DNA of 64,000 nt, from assembly GCF_003932715.1 (NCBI RefSeq), contig NZ_CP020700.1, positions 6,904,501 to 6,968,500 on the forward strand. The letters are read 5' to 3'. Below are positions 59,317-64,000 of the stretch, one piece after another. Both the position numbers and the translations under genes were made by a program. The notes under the pieces are model-generated. The model was not told the DNA's origin, searched no databases, and worked only from the letters and a program-made list of their open reading frames with translations. This stretch comes from Streptomyces tsukubensis (GTDB lineage: Bacteria; Actinomycetota; Actinomycetes; Streptomycetales; Streptomycetaceae). Position 1 is the stretch's first letter. Each line of letters starts with the position of its first letter.

Positions 59317-60972
59317 CTACTCCCGGGGCTGCGGTGCCCGCAGCTCGCCGCTGCGCACATCCTCCGGATCGACGTCGTACAGCCCGCCGTCCAGCAGCAG
59401 CCAGCGGGTGATCCCGATCGACTCCAGGAACGGTACGTCGTGACCGGCGACGATCAGCGCCCCCTCGTACGCCTCCAGCGCCGCCGTCAGCTTCCGGACG
59501 CTCACCATGTCCAGATTGTTCGTCGGCTCGTCGAGCAGCAGCAACTGCGGTGCCGGCTCGGCCAGCAGCAGCGAGGCCAGCGCCGCCCGGAACCGCTCCC
59601 CGCCCGACAGGGTCCCCACCGGCTGGTCCGCCCGCGCCCCCTTGAAGAGGAAGCGGGCGAGCCGGGCCCTGATCCGGTTGACGGTCGCGGAGGGCGCCAC
59701 CCGGGCCACGTTCTCGACGATGCTCAGCCCGTCGTCGAGCACATCCAGCGTCTGCGGCAGGAACCGCAGCGGAACCAGGGTCTCCGCCTCGCCTTCGACC
59801 GGGGCCAGTTCGCCCGCGATCGTCCGCAGCAGGGTCGTCTTTCCCGCACCGTTCCGCCCCACCAGGGCGATCCGCTCCGGCCCCCGGATGTCGAACTCGC
59901 CGCGCACCTCGGCGCCGTACCGCAGCCGCAGCTCCTTCAGCCGCAGCACCTCACGGCCCGGATGGACCGTGGTGTACGGCAGCTCGATGCGGATCTCGTC
60001 GTCGTCGCGGACCGCCTCCAGTGCCTCGTCCAGCCGCTCCCTGGCCCCGGCGAGCCGTTCGGCGTGCACCGCCCGGTGCTTTCCGGCGGACTGCTGGGCC
60101 GCGCCCTTGAGCGTGTTCGCCACGACCTTCGGCACCCGCTTCTCCACCTGCGCCTTGTGCGCGTACCGGCGCCGCTTCGCCAGCTTCGACTGCGCGTCGA
60201 TCAGCTCGCGCTTCTGCCGCCGGACATCCGCCTCGGCGACCCGGACCATCCGCTCGGCCGCCTCCTGCTCGGCGGCGACGGCCTCCTCGTACGCCGTGTA
60301 GTTCCCGCCGTACCAGGCGACCTCGCCGTCGCGCAGATCCGCGATTTGGTCGACCAGCTCCAGCAGCTCCCGGTCATGGCTGACCACGACCATCACCCCG
60401 GACCAGCCGGCGACCGCGTCGTACAGCCGCCGTCTGGCGTACCGGTCGAGGTTGTTCGTCGGCTCGTCGAGCAGCAGGACGTCGGGCCCGGCCAGCAGCA
60501 GGGCGGCGAGCTTCAGCAGGACGCCCTCGCCGCCGGAGACCTCACCGATCGTGCGGTCGAGCCCGATCCGGCCCAGTCCGAGCCGGTCCAGCGCCGCCCG
60601 GGCCCGCTCCTCGACGTCCCAGTCGTCGCCGACCGCGGCGAAGTGCCGTTCGTCGGTGTCGCCGCTTTCGATGGCGTGCAGCGCGGCACGGGGGGCGGCG
60701 ATGCCCAGCACCTCGTCCACCCGCAGCCCGGTGTCGAGGGTCAGATTCTGCGGCAGCCGGCCGATTTCACCGACCGCGCGGACGGTGCCGCTCGCGGGGG
60801 TCAGCTCGCCGGACAGCAGCTTCAGCAGGGTGGACTTCCCGGAGCCGTTGAGCCCGATCAGCCCGGTGCGGCCGGGGCCGACCGCGAGCTGGAAGCCGTC
60901 GAACACCGGAGTGCCGTCCGGCCAGGAGAACGCGAGGTCGGTGCAGCTGAGATGGGTGGAAGCAGTAGTCAT
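59317..60972 (-). CDS. ABC-F family ATPase (ribosome-protection type)
   Basis: A 551-residue protein with two ABC domains and no membrane segments. The first has Walker A GLNGSGKST and signature VSGGEG. The second has Walker A GRNGAGKT and signature LSGGERFRAALA. Both carry LLDEPTNNLD as Walker B. The linker (about residues 225-330) is the long basic coiled helix expected of antibiotic-resistance ABC-F proteins that enter the ribosomal E site and dislodge drugs. Many family members in Streptomyces protect against macrolides, lincosamides or streptogramins; the drug here cannot be told from sequence. The ATG at 60972 has AGGAG about 7 bases upstream. Confidence 0.9.
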   Translation of the reverse strand: MTTASTHLSCTDLAFSWPDGTPVFDGFQLAVGPGRTGLIGLNGSGKSTLLKLLSGELTPASGTVRAVGEIGRLPQNLTLDTGLRVDEVLGIAAPRAALHAIESGDTDERHFAAVGDDWDVEERARAALDRLGLGRIGLDRTIGEVSGGEGVLLKLAALLLAGPDVLLLDEPTNNLDRYARRRLYDAVAGWSGVMVVVSHDRELLELVDQIADLRDGEVAWYGGNYTAYEEAVAAEQEAAERMVRVAEADVRRQKRELIDAQSKLAKRRRYAHKAQVEKRVPKVVANTLKGAAQQSAGKHRAVHAERLAGARERLDEALEAVRDDDEIRIELPYTTVHPGREVLRLKELRLRYGAEVRGEFDIRGPERIALVGRNGAGKTTLLRTIAGELAPVEGEAETLVPLRFLPQTLDVLDDGLSIVENVARVAPSATVNRIRARLARFLFKGARADQPVGTLSGGERFRAALASLLLAEPAPQLLLLDEPTNNLDMVSVRKLTAALEAYEGALIVAGHDVPFLESIGITRWLLLDGGLYDVDPEDVRSGELRAPQPRE

Positions 60973-61250
60973 GGGGTCTCCTGTCGCAGAGGGTGCAAGC
61001 GGGCAACGGGAGAGACACCGGGTACGACGAAGGGGGAACGCGCCGGAAGAAAGGGCGGGATCATCCGCGGGCGCGCCGCAGCAGCGGTCGCGGAAGGCCC
61101 GCAGGAGGGAGGGAGAAGGGTCCCGGCCCGGAAGAACGGCTCGAACGCCGAGGTCGCACGCGGAACGCCCGGCGTCGTGGACGACGGGGGCGGACGGTGT
61201 CTCGGACCTCAGACCTTCAACGTTCTACTCCGATCGGTGGCGACAGGGAC
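60973..61250 (-). promoter_or_regulatory. Long 5' leader of the ABC-F gene with a three-codon uORF
   Basis: If transcription starts near 61250, the mRNA has a leader of about 278 bases. Near its beginning GGAG (61231-61228) is followed after 7 bases by TTG-AAG-GTC-TGA (61220-61209), a possible start/stop of three codons (Met-Lys-Val). No other gene is seen in the leader. Attenuation by ribosome stalling is known in the family in Actinobacteria; here it is inference. Confidence 0.5.
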
Positions 61251-61256
61251 AGTACG

Positions 61257-61297
61257 ACCGTAGCTCCGGGCGCGGCGGTCGGTCAACGGATTAAAAC
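61257..61297 (-). promoter_or_regulatory. WhiB7/WblC-like promoter of the ABC-F gene
   Basis: On the minus strand: GTTTTAAT (61297-61290), then 3 bases, TTGACC as -35 (61286-61281), an 18-base spacer, and TACGGT as -10 (61262-61257). An AT-rich stretch a few bases upstream of a sigma-70-type -35 box is the signature of WhiB7/WblC-activated resistance promoters. The call is by pattern and spacing only. Confidence 0.6.
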
Positions 61298-61331
61298 GGC
61301 GGGCGGGAAGCCCGCGGCCGGCCGCGCCGGG

Positions 61332-61754
61332 TCAGCGGGCGTCGCGCAGCAGCCGGACCAGATCGTCGTCCAGGTCCAGATAGCGGGACTCCTGCCCGGA
61401 CGGCACCACCCCCTGGACCCGGTCGAGGAACCGCCGCACCTCCGCGGTGCGGACATGGACGACGGCCACGCCCTCGGGCGCATGGAACTCGACGACCGTG
61501 CGGTCGTAGCCGTACGGCCGGATCCGGACGTCACCGTCCCCCGCGGGCCGGTCCAGACCCGCGGTCAGCAGCTCCCGCGCGAACGCCCAGGCCAGATCGG
61601 TCCCCTCCAGCGTCGCATCGGCCGGGAACGCCATCCGTACGGCGTACGGATCGCCGGTCTCGTAGCGCAGCAGCGCCCGCACGGGCTCCGCCCGGGGCGC
61701 CGACGCCACGATCCTGGCGTCGACGGGCTGCTCGATGACGGTGGCTGTGGACAT
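61332..61754 (-). CDS. SsgA-like (SALP) sporulation/cell-division protein
   Basis: A 140-residue SALP-family protein: VRALLRYETGDPYAVRMAF near the start, LAWAFARELLTAGLDRPAGD, GDVRIRPYG, and VPSGQESRYLDLDDDLVRLL at the end. SALPs act in septum site choice and cell-wall remodelling in sporulating actinomycetes. Found only in these organisms, so it supports the taxonomic call. The ATG at 61754 is preceded by AGGAG and GGGGGG. Confidence 0.92.
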   Translation of the reverse strand: MSTATVIEQPVDARIVASAPRAEPVRALLRYETGDPYAVRMAFPADATLEGTDLAWAFARELLTAGLDRPAGDGDVRIRPYGYDRTVVEFHAPEGVAVVHVRTAEVRRFLDRVQGVVPSGQESRYLDLDDDLVRLLRDAR

Positions 61755-61907
61755 GGTCCCCCCTGCTCCTGCACGCGCGGCCCGCGGACGCCCTCTGACA
61801 CCCGGAAGGACGTGGGGACCGGTGCTCCGGGTGCACTGCCGGGGTGCGTGACCTGCATCACTGCCGACGGGGGGAGGCGGGAGGGAAGCGGAACCGGAGC
61901 CGGACCG

Positions 61908-62207
61908 TCAGTTCAGCGGCTGCTGCCGGTAGGGCGCCAGTTCCGGAGCCGTACGCGTGGCGGTGAACTCGGTGATCCGGTACGCGCACACGCCACCGGC
62001 CGTGAACGGATCGGCCGCCACCAGCTCCTCCATCCGGGCCCGGTCGTCGCCCACGGCCAGGATGATCCCGCCGTCCCGGGGGTTCTTCCGCCCGGACGCG
62101 ATGAACACGCCCTCATCGAAGAGCCGGTCCACCCAGGCGATATGGGCGTCCATCAGCGCGTCGGCCCGCTCCAGCGGTGCGGTGTAGGTCAGCTCCAGTA
62201 CGAACAT
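61908..62207 (-). CDS. YciI-family protein
   Basis: A 99-residue ferredoxin-like fold protein of the YciI family. Family residues: H22 in MDAHIAWVDRLF, GVFIASGRKNPRDGGIIL, DPFTAGGV. Function is unclear in most species; some relatives are dehalogenase- or enzyme-like. Single gene on the minus strand, divergent from endonuclease V. Confidence 0.93.
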   Translation of the reverse strand: MFVLELTYTAPLERADALMDAHIAWVDRLFDEGVFIASGRKNPRDGGIILAVGDDRARMEELVAADPFTAGGVCAYRITEFTATRTAPELAPYRQQPLN

Positions 62208-62512
62208 GGCCGCCAGGCTACGACACCCGCGGCACGCCTCCCCGGGCGGCGGGAGCCGGTCGCCCGTGGACGACGTGTTCCGCCCGGCCCGATCCGGCCG
62301 CGGGGACGCGAAAGGTCCACTGCGCCGGGCGCGCGGTACCGGATCCGGCCGTCCCGGCCGCCGTCCGGCGGCCGGGACGAGCCGCCGGGGCCTCGGATAC
62401 GGATGTGGTGTGCGCGGGCCACCGGTTACGGCCGATGCCGCCCGGAGTCCGGGGGCGGTCCTCCGGACGACCCGTCCTCCCGCAGGCGTCCCGCTGCGTA
62501 GGGTGGGCCGGC
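62208..62512. other. Non-coding region between YciI and endonuclease V
   Basis: About 305 bases between divergent genes. It contains a perfect hairpin: GTCCCGGCCGCCG (62351-62363) pairs with CGGCGGCCGGGAC (62366-62378) around a 2-base loop. TAGGGT lies 8 bases before the endonuclease V ATG and may be a -10 box of a leaderless transcript. No gene is supported. Confidence 0.5.
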
Positions 62513-63211
62513 ATGATGCTGATCGACATCCCCGACGGCTGGCCGCGCGACGAAGCGGGGGCCCGCGCCGTGCAGGACGGGCTCCGCGGCCGTGTGATCG
62601 CCGGTGAACCCGGCCCGCCCGTCGGCACGGGCCGGGTGACCGGGGTGGACGTGGCCTACGACGACGAGCGCGACCTCGTCGCCGCCGCGGCCGTCACCCT
62701 CGACGCCGCCACGCTCGACGTCGTGGCCCGGGCGACCGCAGTGGGGCGCGTCGCCTTCCCGTACGTCCCCGGGCTGCTCGCCTTCCGTGAACTCCCCGCG
62801 GTCCTCGCCGCGCTGGAGGATCTGGGCACCCCGCCCGGCCTCGTCGTCTGCGACGGCTACGGACTGGCCCATCCGCGGCGCTTCGGGCTCGCCAGCCATC
62901 TGGGCGTCCTCACCGGACTCCGGACGATCGGCGTCGCCAAGAACCCGTTCGTGTTCCGCCACGACGACCCCGGACCGCAGCGGGGCGCGACCGCGCCGCT
63001 GACGGACGGCGACGGCGAGGAGGTCGGCCGCGCCCTGCGGACCCGGACGGACGTGAAACCCGTGTACGTCTCCGTGGGCCACCGCACCGGGCTCGACGCG
63101 GCCTGCGCCCACACCCTCCACCTCACCCCGCGCTACCGCGTCCCCGAGACGACCCGCCTCGCGGACCGCCTCTGCCGCGACGCCCTGGCGGCGGCCGTAC
63201 GGTCCCTCTGA
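62513..63211 (+). CDS. nfi: Endonuclease V
   Basis: A 232-residue DNA repair enzyme that cuts at deoxyinosine and other altered bases. Conserved parts: GVDVAYDD (catalytic Asp), [12 protein letters not shown] (mismatch-recognition PYxP-like motif and Glu), [30 protein letters not shown]. Its two start codons (62513, 62516) are adjacent. No ribosome binding site is seen upstream. Confidence 0.92.
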   Translation: MMLIDIPDGWPRDEAGARAVQDGLRGRVIAGEPGPPVGTGRVTGVDVAYDDERDLVAAAAVTLDAATLDVVARATAVGRVAFPYVPGLLAFRELPAVLAALEDLGTPPGLVVCDGYGLAHPRRFGLASHLGVLTGLRTIGVAKNPFVFRHDDPGPQRGATAPLTDGDGEEVGRALRTRTDVKPVYVSVGHRTGLDAACAHTLHLTPRYRVPETTRLADRLCRDALAAAVRSL

Positions 63212-63287
63212 CACTGCCGGACCGCGTACCCCGCACCGGCTCCGCGCGCGGGCGCGTCGACCGGCCCGGTGAATCCTCCCGGCCGCT

Positions 63288-63307
63288 CCGGACAAACCCT
63301 TGTCCGG
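63288..63307. terminator. Small dyad after endonuclease V
   Basis: CCGGACAA (63288-63295) pairs with TTGTCCGG (63300-63307) around ACCC. It could terminate the endonuclease V transcript or act as an operator for the following gene. Confidence 0.4.
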
Positions 63308-63334
63308 GGTGGAACACGTTCTTACCATCACTGG

Positions 63335-63358
63335 TGTTACATCAGTTGTGTCACATCA
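63335..63358 (+). promoter_or_regulatory. Direct repeat before the CoA-enzyme gene
   Basis: TGTTACATCA (63335-63344) and TGTCACATCA (63349-63358) repeat with a 14-base period, 14 bases upstream of the ATG at 63373. This AT-rich pair is unlike the surrounding sequence and may bind a regulator over the promoter. Confidence 0.4.
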
Positions 63359-63372
63359 ATGCTGGGAGTCCG

Positions 63373-64000
63373 ATGACACCGCCGCCGATTCCGACGCCGA
63401 CACCGGACACCGGCCCGGAAACCGGCCCGCACACCGGTCCGTCCACCGGGCCGCTCGCCGGGGTACGCGTCGTCGAACTCGCCGGTATCGGCCCCGGCCC
63501 GTTCGCCGCCATGGTCCTCGCGGACCTCGGCGCCGACGTCGTCAGGGTCGACCGGCCCGGCGGTGCCGGGCTCGCCATCGACCCCGCGTACGACCTCACC
63601 AACCGCAACAAGCGCTCCGTGCTGATCGACCTCAAGGCGGACGGCGGCGCCGGGGCCGTACTCGACCTGGTCGAACGGGCCGACGTGCTCATCGAGGGCT
63701 ACCGGCCCGGAGTCGCCGAGCGGCTCGGGGTCGGCCCCGACGCCTGTCTGGCCCGCAACCCCCGGCTGGTGTACGGGCGGATGACCGGCTGGGGCCAGGA
63801 CGGGCCGCTTGCCGACCGGGCGGGCCACGACATCGGCTACATCGCCGTCACCGGCACCCTCGGCATGATCGGCCGCGCCGAGGAGGCGCCCGCCGTCCCG
63901 GCCAACCTCGTCGGTGACTACGCGGGCGGTTCCCTCTACCTCGTCATCGGCGTCCTCGCGGCCCTCCAGCACGCCCGCGCCGAGGGCGGCCGCGGCCAAG
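63373..64000 (+). CDS. CaiB/Mcr-type CoA-transferase or alpha-methylacyl-CoA racemase (3' end outside window)
   Basis: The first 209 residues of a longer protein (family about 360-400). After a Thr/Pro-rich N terminus of about 25 residues the family core begins with [35 protein letters not shown], given here in parts, then [32 protein letters not shown], and the conserved Gly/Asp motif [20 protein letters not shown]. The HDIxY region with Asp/His is the active-site area in Mcr-type racemases, favouring racemase over transferase. TGGGAG lies just upstream of the ATG. Confidence 0.9.
   Translation, partial: MTPPPIPTPTPDTGPETGPHTGPSTGPLAGVRVVELAGIGPGPFAAMVLADLGADVVRVDRPGGAGLAIDPAYDLTNRNKRSVLIDLKADGGAGAVLDLVERADVLIEGYRPGVAERLGVGPDACLARNPRLVYGRMTGWGQDGPLADRAGHDIGYIAVTGTLGMIGRAEEAPAVPANLVGDYAGGSLYLVIGVLAALQHARAEGGRGQ

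Noticed and set aside
1..64000. CRISPR array, tRNA or rRNA genes
   Set aside because: No regularly spaced repeats of CRISPR length and no tRNA or rRNA consensus blocks were seen on either strand.

Overview
The window is high-GC actinobacterial DNA and almost certainly comes from Streptomyces or a very close relative. The evidence is the two-domain (SLAC-type) laccase, a WhiB-family regulator, an SsgA-like (SALP) sporulation protein, two helix-turn-helix/DUF397 pairs each with a divergent ATPase, a complete kdp operon with Streptomyces-style small genes, rare TTA leucine codons, and many genes whose promoter geometry suggests leaderless transcription. No rRNA, tRNA, CRISPR array, insertion sequence or integrated phage was seen. 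It reads as an ordinary chromosomal stretch with a few accessory islands.

Layout. 1-4440: the end of a Calx-beta-like protein, a small L7/L12-tail-like protein, a DUF1062 zinc-finger protein, two tandem TIGR04222 membrane proteins and a MazG-like NTP pyrophosphatase. 4462-9906: the most unusual island. A LysR-like regulator carrying a TTA codon is followed by an endonuclease/phosphatase-methyltransferase fusion, and both are divergent from a three-gene operon (HIT-like zinc protein, unrecognised protein, IscS/DndA-type cysteine desulfurase). 9963-16140: a short-chain dehydrogenase, a DUF397/HTH/ATPase trio, a KamA-like radical-SAM enzyme with two TTA codons followed directly by an MFS exporter, and a membrane-anchored phosphatase. 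16353-28784: potassium homeostasis (KimA-like permease, kdpFABC with an extra small membrane gene, KhtTU-like K+/H+ antiporter), interrupted by a heterodimeric ABC exporter with split catalytic motifs. 29136-35682: YchJ, a large NACHT NTPase, GH25 lysozyme, isochorismatase-like and TauE-like genes.

35870-42890: a second DUF397/HTH/ATPase trio, a MmyB-like regulator, an XRE/metallopeptidase pair and a ROK repressor. 43055-45883: xylA and xylB, divergent, with repeated candidate operators between them. 45920-48083: a divergent DNA ligase/LigD-polymerase pair (NHEJ branch). 48174-54269: a secreted ThuA/PQQ-type dehydrogenase and a cupredoxin-DUF1080 protein in one operon, divergent from the laccase. 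54383-64000: a VOC protein, WhiB, acyl-ACP desaturase with a clear dyad operator, a short UvrA, an ABC-F ATPase with a WhiB7/WblC-like promoter and long leader, SALP, YciI, endonuclease V, and the start of a CaiB/Mcr-type CoA enzyme.

How genes work together. The Kdp, KimA-like and KhtTU-like genes form an uptake-plus-efflux set for K+. ROK-XylA-XylB is a self-contained xylose module. The ABC-F and UvrA genes are both of kinds seen in stress and antibiotic-tolerance loci. The 4.4-9.9 kb island has no obvious named counterpart. Its enzyme types (sulfur donor, nucleotidyl hydrolase/transferase fold, phosphodiesterase, methyltransferase) point to nucleotide or nucleic-acid modification. That is inference.
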